A stretch of 64,000 bases of DNA from the NCBI GenBank assembly GCA_963974345.1, contig CAXBBW010000006.1:160166-224165 (forward strand), given 5' to 3'. This stretch comes from RHLJ01 sp963974345. GTDB taxonomy: Bacteria > Bacteroidota > Rhodothermia > Balneolales > Balneolaceae. Below the pieces are notes generated by a model. It was not told the origin of the DNA. It ran no database searches and saw nothing but the letters and a program-made list of their open reading frames with translations. The translations under genes were made by a program, and so were the position numbers. Positions 1 to 8,223 of this stretch are shown here, piece by piece (within the stretch, counting starts at the first letter, position 1; each line of letters begins with the position of its first letter).

Positions 1-2
1 AT

Positions 3-995
3 TCTACCAGAGGTACATATCTTCCCGGATTTGGTGTCATTTTTATGGTATCGAAACCTACTCAGAATCTTTTTCCAGCAAGATCAGGGAGTGGTAGTAA
101 TTCAAGTAATTATGTTTTTTACTACAATACTAATAGCGATGAAAATCTTGAAATTGATCAAGAATCGGTAACAACTCGAATTAAAGAATTTCTACGAGAT
201 TATGCCTCTACCATTGGTCAACTTAAAAAGGACGACAAGGTGATGGTAATATATGGTTCGAAGTCTAACCTCTCTGAAGCTCTTTATTATCGTATGTCAG
301 CAAGCTCAGGAAGGGTTTCAACCGATAAAAAAGAGGCCCTCCCTGTTATTTCTGTATCGGCAGAGGTTAGTGATTTATTAGATTATCGTTCTGGAAAACT
401 TAATTCTAATAACTTTGATAGCCGCTTAGCTGTTGCCACTTCTGAAAACAAGGAATACCTGGATTTAAAAGTAATGGGCAACATTTTTGAAACCGCTTTA
501 AATGAGCAAGATAAAGAAGCGTTCAGAATTTCAGGAAGTGTAGATTATCTAATGCTAGACAATTTTGGAGCTCTTTATTCTATAGATGTTCGATATGATG
601 AATTCGGCCGGTCGGCTTCAGTGATTTGGGAAATTGAAGGAAGACTTCGTTCTCGCCTTAGTTCCGAAAGAGAAGTACTAGAGCAGGCAAAAAATAATGA
701 ACTTGAAGATGCCGCTGAACATGAAAAACGCAAACAAGAATTAGAAAAAAAGATTTCTACCGCATACACCAACTTAGTTTCAAATATCAAAGAATACATT
801 GTTGATTATGGAAGAACATTAAACTCCCTCTCTAGTGATCAATTCCTACTTCTTAGCATTAATATTAATGGTCGATATGAGAATATTCCTGGCCGACTTG
901 ATATCCAAATTAAAAAGTCTGTGCTAGAGCAACTTGACAAAGGATCCATTTCAAGAGAGCAGGCTTTAGAAAGAGTTGTTGTAACCGAATACTAG
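3..995 (+). CDS. Unknown protein with coiled coil, 5' end outside window
   Basis: The reading frame is open to the left edge: the codons before the first ATG (position 45) translate as STRGTYLPGFGVIF without a stop, so the gene very probably begins outside the window and the ATG at 45 is internal. I do not recognise the family. The visible part is soluble and polar with no membrane segment. A charged helical stretch at roughly 660-790 (rich in E, K, R and Q) looks like a coiled coil between two alpha/beta parts that both contain a YGxxLxxLxxD-like segment (DYASTIGQLKKDD and DYGRTLNSLSSDQ), which suggests an internal duplication. A strong hairpin terminator follows. The phrase YLPGFGVIF resembles the start of secreted proteins in this group, but that is only an impression. 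Confidence 0.75.
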   Translation, partial: STRGTYLPGFGVIFMVSKPTQNLFPARSGSGSNSSNYVFYYNTNSDENLEIDQESVTTRIKEFLRDYASTIGQLKKDDKVMVIYGSKSNLSEALYYRMSASSGRVSTDKKEALPVISVSAEVSDLLDYRSGKLNSNNFDSRLAVATSENKEYLDLKVMGNIFETALNEQDKEAFRISGSVDYLMLDNFGALYSIDVRYDEFGRSASVIWEIEGRLRSRLSSEREVLEQAKNNELEDAAEHEKRKQELEKKISTAYTNLVSNIKEYIVDYGRTLNSLSSDQFLLLSININGRYENIPGRLDIQIKKSVLEQLDKGSISREQALERVVVTEY

Positions 996-1016
996 CCTTT
1001 TTACCCTTGAAATATT

Positions 1017-1051
1017 GAGCCGCATTAATTCATTTTGATGCGGCTTTTTTT
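1017..1051 (+). terminator. Rho-independent terminator
   Basis: The stem AGCCGCAT (1018-1025) pairs perfectly with ATGCGGCT (1038-1045) over a 12-base loop and is followed by a run of seven T. It lies 22 bases after the stop of the preceding unknown gene and ends its transcript. Confidence 0.9.
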
Positions 1052-1065
1052 ATTCTCGTTTTCAG

Positions 1066-1073
1066 TATGTTTG
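1066..1073 (+). promoter_or_regulatory. Putative -7 promoter element TATGTTTG
   Basis: The octamer matches TAnnTTTG, the -7 element used by the primary sigma factor of Bacteroidota, and lies just past the terminator and 6 bases before the ATG pair of the methyltransferase gene. The -33 element (TTTG) is poor; only a T run is found at a suitable distance. If real, the transcript would start at or beside the start codon (leaderless), and the ATG at 1067 would lie inside the promoter and not be a start. Confidence 0.35.
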
Positions 1074-1078
1074 CAAGT

Positions 1079-1612
1079 ATGATGAAACTAAACCTTGGCT
1101 GTGGCTCAGATATTAGAAAAGAATGGATAAATTTAGACATTGCTAAACTCGATGGTGTAGACATTGTTCATGATATAAATAATCTACCACTTCCTTTTGA
1201 AGGAGAACATTTCGACCATATTCTTGCCCAAGATATTCTCGAACATCTAGAATACATTTCTTTGCTAAAAGACCTGTATAGAATCTTAAAACCGAATGGG
1301 ACTATCGAAATCAGAGTCCCTCACTTTACTTCTAGATACAATTTTAACGATCCTACACATAGAAAAATGTTTTCCTCGAAAACACTAGACTTCTTTGTTA
1401 CAGGCGCATCATATGGCCGAGATTATTACTTCGATTTTCACTTTTCCGAAAACTTATCCACCAAAATCCACTTTGAAAAAGGGATTTACCTCTGGAATTA
1501 TCTTCTGGAACCTATAGTCAATATCTCTAAGCAAACACGAACTGTTTACGAGGCTACTTTTTTGTCTCGTTTATTCCCTGCTGGAATGATGACCATAAAG
1601 CTTAGAAAGTAA
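1079..1612 (+). CDS. Class I SAM-dependent methyltransferase
   Basis: The protein opens with KLNLGCGSD, the glycine-rich SAM-binding motif I, followed by an acidic residue near the end of strand 2 (NLDI) and the segment FDHILAQDILEHLE, typical of Methyltransf_11-type enzymes. About 177 residues, the usual length for a bare methyltransferase fold. The substrate cannot be told; relatives with the same FDxIxAxDxLEHL pattern are often linked to cell-surface sugar or small-molecule methylation. I place the start at the ATG pair at 1079/1082, because the ATG at 1067 falls in a promoter-like element and motif I normally sits close to the N-terminus. The 3' end overlaps the convergent aat gene by 11 bases. 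Confidence 0.85.
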   Translation: MMKLNLGCGSDIRKEWINLDIAKLDGVDIVHDINNLPLPFEGEHFDHILAQDILEHLEYISLLKDLYRILKPNGTIEIRVPHFTSRYNFNDPTHRKMFSSKTLDFFVTGASYGRDYYFDFHFSENLSTKIHFEKGIYLWNYLLEPIVNISKQTRTVYEATFLSRLFPAGMMTIKLRK

Positions 1613-2186
1613 ACTCTTTTTCTTCTTTCATAGCTTCTACCAATCTCTTTTGGTATTCTTTTGCTATAATTTCTCGGCAACCAAATTGAGCTAAATGATC
1701 TGTATAGAATTGGGTGTCCCAAAGTTTAAATCCATTCTTTTTCAAAATATGATGACAGTAAAACAGCGCTACTTTATCTGCTTCAGGCTTGGTTCTAAAC
1801 ATGCTCTCACCAAAAAATACGGCCTTTAAGCTCACTCCATATAATCCTCCAACTAGTTTGTTCTCCAGATAAATTTCTACACTATGCGCATGATCAGCTT
1901 GATTTAACACATCGTAAGAGTTTAGAATTAAATCATTAATCCAGGTCGTCTCTCTATTTGCACAAGCTTGAACCACTTCACGAAATTGAGTATCAACTTT
2001 TACTTCAAATTTATTCTGCCGAATTATTCGTTGAACATTCTTAGAAACATGAAACTCATCAATTGGAATTATGCCTCGCTTTGAGGCCGAATACCAATCA
2101 ACATCCTCAGAGTCCCGAGTTTCAGCCATAGGAAAAATTCCCTGTGCGTATGCCGATAGAAGAGCTTCTGGAGGTATTATTTTCAT
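1602..2186 (-). CDS. aat: Leucyl/phenylalanyl-tRNA--protein transferase
   Basis: Aat transfers Leu or Phe from aminoacyl-tRNA to the N-terminal Arg or Lys of proteins and so marks them for ClpS/ClpAP (N-degron pathway) in the cytoplasm. The family hallmark is visible: PPEALLSAYAQGIFPM at the N-terminus, then WYSASKRGIIP and the C-terminal GNAT-like core including GGLYGVSLKAVFFGESMF. At 194 residues it is slightly shorter than the E. coli enzyme (about 230), as is common in this phylum. It lies 49 bases downstream of the Met-zincin gene on the same strand and may be read from the same transcript. Confidence 0.93.
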   Translation of the reverse strand: MKIIPPEALLSAYAQGIFPMAETRDSEDVDWYSASKRGIIPIDEFHVSKNVQRIIRQNKFEVKVDTQFREVVQACANRETTWINDLILNSYDVLNQADHAHSVEIYLENKLVGGLYGVSLKAVFFGESMFRTKPEADKVALFYCHHILKKNGFKLWDTQFYTDHLAQFGCREIIAKEYQKRLVEAMKEEKEFTF

Positions 2187-2235
2187 TTTCGAGGAAGTTC
2201 ACAAAACACTTCTGTAGCAATCTCAAAAGTGTTGT

Positions 2236-4647
2236 TTAAAAATCACAATACATCATCGGGCTGGAACCAATCGGCGAGCCTGGAGGTGTTGATAAAGATG
2301 ATGGCACAGAAAATTCTGATGGATCATCTATATAACTCTCTATCATGATTACTGTTTGAATAGCAATTGCATCGTCACGTTCCGTTAGCATTTCCTGAAT
2401 TTCAATTAATTTCCCAAGTACAATCGCTTTTGTTAAAGGATTAGCCTGACTTGATGCATGAAGCTCTATCAGGTTAACAATGACCAAATGATTTACTACT
2501 TTTTGGATGGAACCGAGATAATCATTTCCACTACGTTTTCTCCAAGAATTATTAATTAAAGCATCAATGGTTTCGGTAAGCGTTAGATTATTATCCCGAG
2601 CACCATATTCTACTAACCTATTCGCCCTTTGTGGATTTAAAATCAAACTAATAGGAACATTTGCCGCTGTTTCAGCAATGCCAAGAGCGTCTAAAGAAGG
2701 GCCAGTATTTCCACGAAAAAGCTCACGTGATGAAGATATTCCTGCCGGACGCGTAGGAATCAGGTTCAGAATATTTGTAGGAATTGCTAATACGTTTGGG
2801 TCGATTGCTTTCAGCATTTCGGAAAGTGCTTTTCTCTGTAATCTGACGTCCACAATTTCAGGATTTGGCTGATTATCGCCTCGAAGTTTATAACTATAAT
2901 CAAGTCCCCCAATTAGCTTTACCGTTCCTTCAAGCTGGTATCTATGGAAAAGATATATTGGCACAAGAACATCCTCGAGTTCAGACATTGAAGTTCCCAT
3001 TGGGATATTTGCTTCTCCAAAATTAGCGAGTGCAATTTTTCGCACTTCTAAAATATGAGAAAGTTGTGTTGCTGGATCATTTCCATATTCCCAAAGATGA
3101 GCATATGGATGTGCTCCCCCTTGTGGGCGGGCATCATTATCAGAAATATATTTCAGTCCTTTTGAATGCGCATTTTCTAGAATTTCATTTAATGCTTCGG
3201 CTTCATTCGTTCCATCGGGAAAATCTTGATAGCCAAAATCGATCGTTACCTTATCCCAATCACCAATACCTACATCATATGCATCACTCAAATCAAGTTT
3301 TCCATTTTTGATATCTACTTTAGGGTGAGGATAATCCATCACTGAAGCTCTGTTATTTACACTAGCCGCAAAATTGTGAAAAATTCCAAGCGTATGACCA
3401 ACTTCATGAGCTGAAAGCTGACGAATTCTGGCTAGCGCCATTTCCAACATTCGGGGATCGTTTTCAACACCTTCTTTAAAAGGAGCGAGCAAACCTGTGG
3501 CAATCATATAATCTTGACGAACTCTAAGTGAGCCAAGAAGTACATTACCTTTTATAATCTCTCCGGTTCTAGGATCTACAACTGAACCGCCGTATGACCA
3601 GCCCCTTGTTGAGCGATGCACCCAATTAATAACATTGTATCTAATATCCAGAGGGTGAGCATCATCTGGTAAAATTTTAACCTGAAAAGCATCTTTATAT
3701 CCAGCTGCTTCAAAAGCTTGATTCCACCATCGAGCGCCATCAAGAAGTGCGCTTCGTACTGGTTCTGGTGTTCCATTATCTAAGTAATAAATAATTGGCT
3801 TAACTGGTTCGCTCAAATCTGCATTAGGGTTTTTCTTTTCTAGGCGATGTCGATTTATAAAACGAACCGTCATAGGCTCATCAATAGCGGAAGCATAATC
3901 CATGAAAGAGGTGGCATAAAATCCTCCACGGGGATCAAATAATCTTGGCTCATAATTATCATCAGGAAGTTCTACAAATGAATGATGTTGACGAACGGTA
4001 ATTGATGTAGCGGATGGAACCACCGACCGAACTTCTCGACCTGGATTACTTCCTCCAAAAGTTAACAACGTTTCAAATTCAGAGTTTTTTGGGAAGTTGA
4101 AGGTTCCTTCTTTGTACAATGTCGATCTATTTTTATCAAGACTGAAACTACCTTCTCCTTGTCTACGGAGAGTTTCAGTTACTCCATGAGCATCTTGCAT
4201 CAAAAAAGGAGTAAGATCGATGAGATAACTCCCATCTTCTTCAGCCTCGATTTTAAAACCGTGTAAGATCGAAGAAGCAAACGCCTCTCTCACTGATTTC
4301 TTTTCGAGTTCATTATCAGAACGGGCAATATAATCAAGGTTTGGTTGAACAAGCATAAGCTTAGATCCACGCTTTTCGAAATACACGATACGAGACCCCC
4401 CTCCTTGGCTTCGGTCTAACCCAATATCATTAGAGCCCACACCAGCTGCTAAAGAATTAACATAAAGGAACTGTTCGTTAAGTTCGTCGACTCTTAGCCA
4501 AAGTTGATCCCCTGCTTCATCATAATAGTAATTGAAGTACCCTTCGGTAACAGAAAGACTTTCCGTTTTTTCGCTAATGGATGGAGTTTGAGCAAAGGTA
4601 GTTGCTGAAATAAAAATCCCTAAAAGGAGGAGCGTAGCGCGTTTCAT
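2236..4647 (-). CDS. Secreted Met-zincin metalloprotease
   Basis: An 803-residue exported zinc protease. A signal peptide (MKRATLLLLGIFISATTFAQ) is followed by a DUF5117/DUF5118-like N-terminal half and a metzincin catalytic core with HEVGHTLGIFH (zinc ligands H414, H418, H424; catalytic E415) and the Met-turn ASVMDYPHP (M437). The order and length match the Bacteroidota Met-zincin family (DUF4953-type). The C-terminus has no sorting domain and no barrel, so the protein is probably periplasmic or released. The natural substrate is unknown. The start is firm: signal peptide at the first ATG. A 14-base-pair hairpin sits directly against the start codon and covers the region where a ribosome-binding site would lie, which suggests translational control. 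Confidence 0.9.
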   Translation of the reverse strand: MKRATLLLLGIFISATTFAQTPSISEKTESLSVTEGYFNYYYDEAGDQLWLRVDELNEQFLYVNSLAAGVGSNDIGLDRSQGGGSRIVYFEKRGSKLMLVQPNLDYIARSDNELEKKSVREAFASSILHGFKIEAEEDGSYLIDLTPFLMQDAHGVTETLRRQGEGSFSLDKNRSTLYKEGTFNFPKNSEFETLLTFGGSNPGREVRSVVPSATSITVRQHHSFVELPDDNYEPRLFDPRGGFYATSFMDYASAIDEPMTVRFINRHRLEKKNPNADLSEPVKPIIYYLDNGTPEPVRSALLDGARWWNQAFEAAGYKDAFQVKILPDDAHPLDIRYNVINWVHRSTRGWSYGGSVVDPRTGEIIKGNVLLGSLRVRQDYMIATGLLAPFKEGVENDPRMLEMALARIRQLSAHEVGHTLGIFHNFAASVNNRASVMDYPHPKVDIKNGKLDLSDAYDVGIGDWDKVTIDFGYQDFPDGTNEAEALNEILENAHSKGLKYISDNDARPQGGAHPYAHLWEYGNDPATQLSHILEVRKIALANFGEANIPMGTSMSELEDVLVPIYLFHRYQLEGTVKLIGGLDYSYKLRGDNQPNPEIVDVRLQRKALSEMLKAIDPNVLAIPTNILNLIPTRPAGISSSRELFRGNTGPSLDALGIAETAANVPISLILNPQRANRLVEYGARDNNLTLTETIDALINNSWRKRSGNDYLGSIQKVVNHLVIVNLIELHASSQANPLTKAIVLGKLIEIQEMLTERDDAIAIQTVIMIESYIDDPSEFSVPSSLSTPPGSPIGSSPMMYCDF

Positions 4648-4694
4648 AAATCTCTTTTCTTGTTGTTGAATTGTACCTATAAGAAAAGAGATTT
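4648..4694 (-). promoter_or_regulatory. Perfect hairpin abutting the protease start codon
   Basis: In the mRNA the 5' arm AAATCTCTTTTCTT and the 3' arm AAGAAAAGAGATTT are perfect complements (14 pairs) around a 19-base loop, and the 3' arm ends one base before the ATG. The purine-rich 3' arm is the only ribosome-binding-like sequence present, so it would be hidden when folded. It may be a translational switch (for example temperature or protein controlled) or, as DNA, a repressor operator. No T run follows, so it is not a terminator. Confidence 0.6.
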
Positions 4695-4791
4695 TAATGG
4701 GATTTAAAATGGGGAATGAGGGTTTTTACAATGCTCTTTTTTATTAGTTCCTAAAGATATTTCATCTCTGTATATATTAGTCAAGTTCATT

Positions 4792-4937
4792 GACAGAATT
4801 TGGGAACTGATTGGTTTTAGCTTTTCCCAAATCCTAATTGGAGTCATCCTGAGGATACCTCCGAAGGACCTTAGTGAGAGGATGCGTCCTCGCCATGAAA
4901 TCATCCGACAAGGTTCTTCGCTTTCGCTCAGAATGAC
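4792..4937. repeat. Dispersed repeat, copy A, with inverted-repeat ends
   Basis: Positions 4792-4871 match the reverse complement of 63667-63746 at 68 of 80 positions by hand alignment, without gaps. The part from 4843 starts with GTCATCCTGAG and the element ends at 4937 with CTCAGAATGAC, so its ends (4843-4872 and 4910-4937) form an imperfect inverted repeat, a layout known from the GTCATTCTGAG-type intergenic repeats of many genomes. It can be translated in both copies, but the differences do not favour synonymous positions, so I treat it as non-coding. The rest of the 4695-5028 gap holds nothing else except the next feature. Confidence 0.75.
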
Positions 4938-4962
4938 CTAAAAGAAACCTGTCAACGAACCT

Positions 4963-4979
4963 ACCTGCGGCGGGCAGGT
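4963..4979. repeat. Small GC-rich palindrome ACCTGC-N5-GCAGGT
   Basis: ACCTGC and GCAGGT are perfect complements around a five-base GC-rich loop, in otherwise AT-rich DNA directly beside the dispersed repeat. Palindromes of this form often travel with such intergenic repeats. No T run follows; it is not a clear terminator. Confidence 0.5.
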
Positions 4980-5028
4980 TACCTAACTACTACAGGGATG
5001 ACCTACAAATTACTTTATTTTCTTAAAA

Positions 5029-6363
5029 CTATAAAATCTCTTTCTTTTCCATTCTGGAAAAATAATCCCTTGCTGCAGACATCACTTTAGGTGAAAGAAG
5101 AATAGCTACCGTCATAGTAGGAATTGCCATAACAGCATACATACCATCAATCAAGTTAATGATTGCCGAAATACTTGCGGTTGCTCCCAGCAAAATTGAT
5201 CCAACATAAAATAGGTTGTACCACTTTTGGCGTTGAGCGCCGGCAAGAAATCCAAGGCACTTTGTTCCATAATAGGAGTAAGTAAAAAGAGAGCTTGCTG
5301 CAAAAATAGTAACTGAAATCATTAACAGATAAATACCAATTGGTCCAAGCGCTTCTTCAAAAGCTGCCGCTGTAAGAGTAATTCCATTTTCGTCTCCCGT
5401 TCTCCAAACATCAGTAACAAGAATGGCTAGGGCTGTCATTGTACAAACAACAATCGTATCGATGAAGGGTCCAAGCATAGCAACCAATCCTTCTCGAACT
5501 GGCTCCTTAGTTTTTGCAGCACCATGAGCAAGTGTAGCAGTACCAATACCCGCCTCGTTAGAAAATGCAGCTCTACGAACTCCCAATATGATAAGCGCGC
5601 CAACGGCACCACCCATTGCGGCATCGGCAGTAAAGGCATCCGTGACAATAAGCATTAGATATTCACCTAATACATCAAAATGAATGCCTAGTATCACAAG
5701 AACACAAGACACATATAGTACTACCATTGATGGAACCATTTTACTGGCCACTTTTCCAATTCTTTTAATCCCTCCAAAAATTACTGTTCCAACAATCAGA
5801 AGTATTACAATTCCAGTCATTAGATCCGTAAAAAAGTGGTTTGCTGGGTCTGCCCATCCATTTGGAACTAAAATTACATCACGAATCGCTTGATTCAATT
5901 GATTTGCCTGAAAAACAGGTAGCGCTCCAAACATTCCAGCAACAGCAAAAACCACCGCGAGTGGCTTCCATTTTTTTCCAAGACCTTCCACAATCATATA
6001 CATGGTTCCGCCTTGAATATCTCCATTGGAATCTTTTCCGCGATACATAATGGAAAGGGTACAAGTAAAAAACTTCGTAGCAATACCAACTAGAGCGCTC
6101 ATCCACATCCAAAAAACTGCTCCCGGGCCACCCGCAGCAATTGCTACTGCTACACCACTGATATTTCCCAAACCGATAGTCGCTGCTAGCGCGCTTGATA
6201 ATGCCTCAAAATGGTTTATATCGCCTGGATCATCTGGATCATCATACTTTCCTCGAAGAATATTTACGGCATGGCCAAAATATCGGTAGGGTGTCATTCG
6301 GGAGTAAATCATAAAATAAATCCCACCACCACAAAGCAGAACAACAAGTGGAGTGCCCCACAT
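5029..6363 (-). CDS. Sodium:alanine/glycine symporter, AGCS family
   Basis: A multi-spanning inner-membrane protein that imports alanine or glycine with sodium. The family signature is clear: ALSSALAATIGLGNISGVAVAIAAGGPGAVFWMW, the following cytoplasmic YRG segment, GGTMYMIVEGLG, and the AAFSNEAGIGTATLAHGAA segment in the C-terminal half. The first ATG gives 444 residues, but the frame stays open for 30 codons upstream (to 6456) and encodes LETLENILSAFSSF just before MWGTP, which is what the normal AGCS N-terminus looks like. No ATG, GTG or TTG occurs there, so the true start may be a rare codon such as ATT at 6406-6408. Downstream of and codirectional with DinB and MarC genes. Confidence 0.92.
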   Translation of the reverse strand: MWGTPLVVLLCGGGIYFMIYSRMTPYRYFGHAVNILRGKYDDPDDPGDINHFEALSSALAATIGLGNISGVAVAIAAGGPGAVFWMWMSALVGIATKFFTCTLSIMYRGKDSNGDIQGGTMYMIVEGLGKKWKPLAVVFAVAGMFGALPVFQANQLNQAIRDVILVPNGWADPANHFFTDLMTGIVILLIVGTVIFGGIKRIGKVASKMVPSMVVLYVSCVLVILGIHFDVLGEYLMLIVTDAFTADAAMGGAVGALIILGVRRAAFSNEAGIGTATLAHGAAKTKEPVREGLVAMLGPFIDTIVVCTMTALAILVTDVWRTGDENGITLTAAAFEEALGPIGIYLLMISVTIFAASSLFTYSYYGTKCLGFLAGAQRQKWYNLFYVGSILLGATASISAIINLIDGMYAVMAIPTMTVAILLSPKVMSAARDYFSRMEKKEIL

Positions 6364-6474
6364 AAATGATGAAAAAGCTGATAAAATATTCTCTAAAGTT
6401 TCCAGAATCTTTGGGTTTGGTTTCGAATGGATGTTTGATTTAGAAGGCTTAAACTACTAAAAGTTAACTCAACT

Positions 6475-6915
6475 CTATAATGTTCTCAGATAAAAAATGT
6501 AATCTGTTTCTGGTGGAGTCTTGCCAGCTTTTCTAAGAAGTAACTGAATTTGTGCTCGGTGGTGTTGTCCATGTATAATGATATGGTCAAAAATATCTTC
6601 TACTTTATTCTCAAAAGGTCTTCCTTTTGTATCAAAATATTCTATTTGCTCTTTATTTCTTGAAGCAATTCCTTCAAGCATAGCATGACTATCATTTAAC
6701 AGTGATTCACACTCTTCAACGGTATATGTTCCCCAAATTTCTACTTCCTCTTTAATCCCCATAATTCGATTATACCAGATAACCTGAGCCTTAAATAGGT
6801 GCGCAAAAAAACGTGTAATTTCATGAACAAGCTCATTACCTGTTACTTCTTTAATTGCTTTTAAAATCTGTTGATTTGCCCATAAATCGTAGTCTATTTT
6901 ATGCTGAATTGACAT
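6475..6915 (-). CDS. DinB-family protein
   Basis: A 146-residue four-helix-bundle protein of the DinB/YfiT superfamily. Three conserved metal-binding histidines are visible: H39 in FFAHLF and the C-terminal HGQHHRAQ (H115, H119). Members act as thiol-dependent transferases or have unknown roles; the substrate cannot be named here. I chose the second ATG (6915): AGGAG lies seven bases before it, the ideal distance, whereas it would be only one base from the ATG at 6921. The start lies 20 bases downstream of the MarC gene, so the two are probably cotranscribed. Confidence 0.85.
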   Translation of the reverse strand: MSIQHKIDYDLWANQQILKAIKEVTGNELVHEITRFFAHLFKAQVIWYNRIMGIKEEVEIWGTYTVEECESLLNDSHAMLEGIASRNKEQIEYFDTKGRPFENKVEDIFDHIIIHGQHHRAQIQLLLRKAGKTPPETDYIFYLRTL

Positions 6916-6935
6916 TTTCATGCTCCTTGATGAGT

Positions 6936-7610
6936 TTAACTGATTCCAAAAAACTTAGAAATCCCATTTATCACAAACTGAACTCCAATAGCTAACGCGA
7001 TAAACCCCATCATACGGGTTATAACTGTCATTCCCGATTTACCTATAATTTTGTTTAGCCAAGGAGCTACTCTTAAAATCCCCCAAGCTAAAAGGGCAAC
7101 CAAAAAAACTGCCACACCGTGTATTATAAAATCTATTACGCTTTGTGCTTGAGATCCAAAGCCAATTACAACGGCAATACTTCCGGGTCCAGAAAGAAGT
7201 GGCATTGCTAATGGACTAAATGAAACATCCTCTTTTTCCATTGCTGCTTCTTGGTCTTCATTCGAAAGTTTTCGTCCGCCGGTCTCTGGGTTTAACATCG
7301 CAAAACCCGCTCTCATAATAACCAAGCCACCAGCAATTCGAATACCAGGGAGACTTATTCCAAAAAAGCTAAGAATATAGGTTCCTGCTAATAAAAAAAT
7401 TATTAACACACAGAACATGTAGATACTAGACTTTCGAGCCGTACGGGCTTTTTCTTGGTCAGTATCACCTTCTGTTAATGTCATAAATACCGGCATTGCT
7501 GTAATCGGGTTTACAACTGAAAATAAAGACGTAAAGCTAGCGATTAACAAAGCGGCGGTACCCATCATTCCGGTTGAAAGAGGGATCATTTCATTTATAA
7601 ATTCTTCCAT
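6936..7610 (-). CDS. MarC-family integral membrane protein
   Basis: A 224-residue protein with six predicted membrane segments and the UPF0056/MarC features: SLFSVVNPITAMPVF in segment one and two, GISLPGIRIAGGLVIMRAGFAML in the middle, and SPLAMPLLSGPGSIAVVIGF in the second half. The two proline/asparagine-containing re-entrant repeats are typical. The family was once tied to multiple antibiotic resistance, which was later withdrawn; its transport substrate (amino acids have been proposed) is uncertain. Divergent from the fRMsr-like gene, separated by 119 bases. Confidence 0.88.
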   Translation of the reverse strand: MEEFINEMIPLSTGMMGTAALLIASFTSLFSVVNPITAMPVFMTLTEGDTDQEKARTARKSSIYMFCVLIIFLLAGTYILSFFGISLPGIRIAGGLVIMRAGFAMLNPETGGRKLSNEDQEAAMEKEDVSFSPLAMPLLSGPGSIAVVIGFGSQAQSVIDFIIHGVAVFLVALLAWGILRVAPWLNKIIGKSGMTVITRMMGFIALAIGVQFVINGISKFFGIS

Positions 7611-7729
7611 ACCGTAAAGATACGGAAGCTTAGAGGAATTCGATAGAATCTATTTTACCTTTTTATCAAAGCTTAACTTTATTTGCTCAACTATTCTTTT
7701 ATTTTCGTAGTCAATTAATCTATTTAATT

Positions 7730-8206
7730 ATGACTACCACAGAAGCCATTTCTCTTAGAGAAAAATTACTATCCGCAACAGAGGAAATTTTGGGGCGAGA
7801 TGTTACCCGTAATGAAAAATTATTCGCAATTTGCGAGCTTTTGGAGGATGAAGTACCCACTTTCAACTGGGTTGGGTTTTATTTAGCTGATCCTGATGGA
7901 AAGAAAGAACTTGTTCTTGGCCCTTTTGTTGGCGCAAGTACCGATCATAATCGCATCCCTTTTGGAAAAGGAATCTGTGGGCAAGTAGCTGTTTCTCACG
8001 AGACTTTTGTAGCACAAGATGTTCACTCTCAAGAAAACTATCTTTCTTGCAGTATTGATGTTCAATCTGAAATAGTGGTCCCGATTATGGTGGGTAATGA
8101 ATTTGTTGCTCAACTAGATATAGATTCTCACACAAAAGATTCTATTACAGAAGAACAACAAGAAACGCTGGAAGAAATCTGCGATTTACTTGCAGATGAA
8201 TTTTAA
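7730..8206 (+). CDS. GAF-domain protein related to free methionine-(R)-sulfoxide reductase
   Basis: A single GAF domain of 158 residues with NWVGFYL near the N-terminus, IPFGKGICGQVAVSHE, DVHSQENYLSCSIDVQSEIVVPI and LDIDSH, the motifs of fRMsr (MsrC/YebR). That enzyme reduces free methionine-R-sulfoxide with thioredoxin. The catalytic cysteine is C107 and the middle cysteine C83, spaced 24 apart as in E. coli. The third cysteine of E. coli (C84 there, ten residues before the middle one) is a histidine here (H73), so the disulfide relay may differ or the protein may be a sensor. An element TATTTTCG at 7700-7707 is a weak promoter match. Confidence 0.8.
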   Translation: MTTTEAISLREKLLSATEEILGRDVTRNEKLFAICELLEDEVPTFNWVGFYLADPDGKKELVLGPFVGASTDHNRIPFGKGICGQVAVSHETFVAQDVHSQENYLSCSIDVQSEIVVPIMVGNEFVAQLDIDSHTKDSITEEQQETLEEICDLLADEF

Positions 8207-8223
8207 CCCTAATATTTGATTCT

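Noticed and set aside
4704..4904. ORF on the minus strand (66 residues) over the dispersed repeat
   Set aside because: It is a by-product of the repeat; the matching frame in copy B (63658 on) shows non-synonymous drift and no start context.
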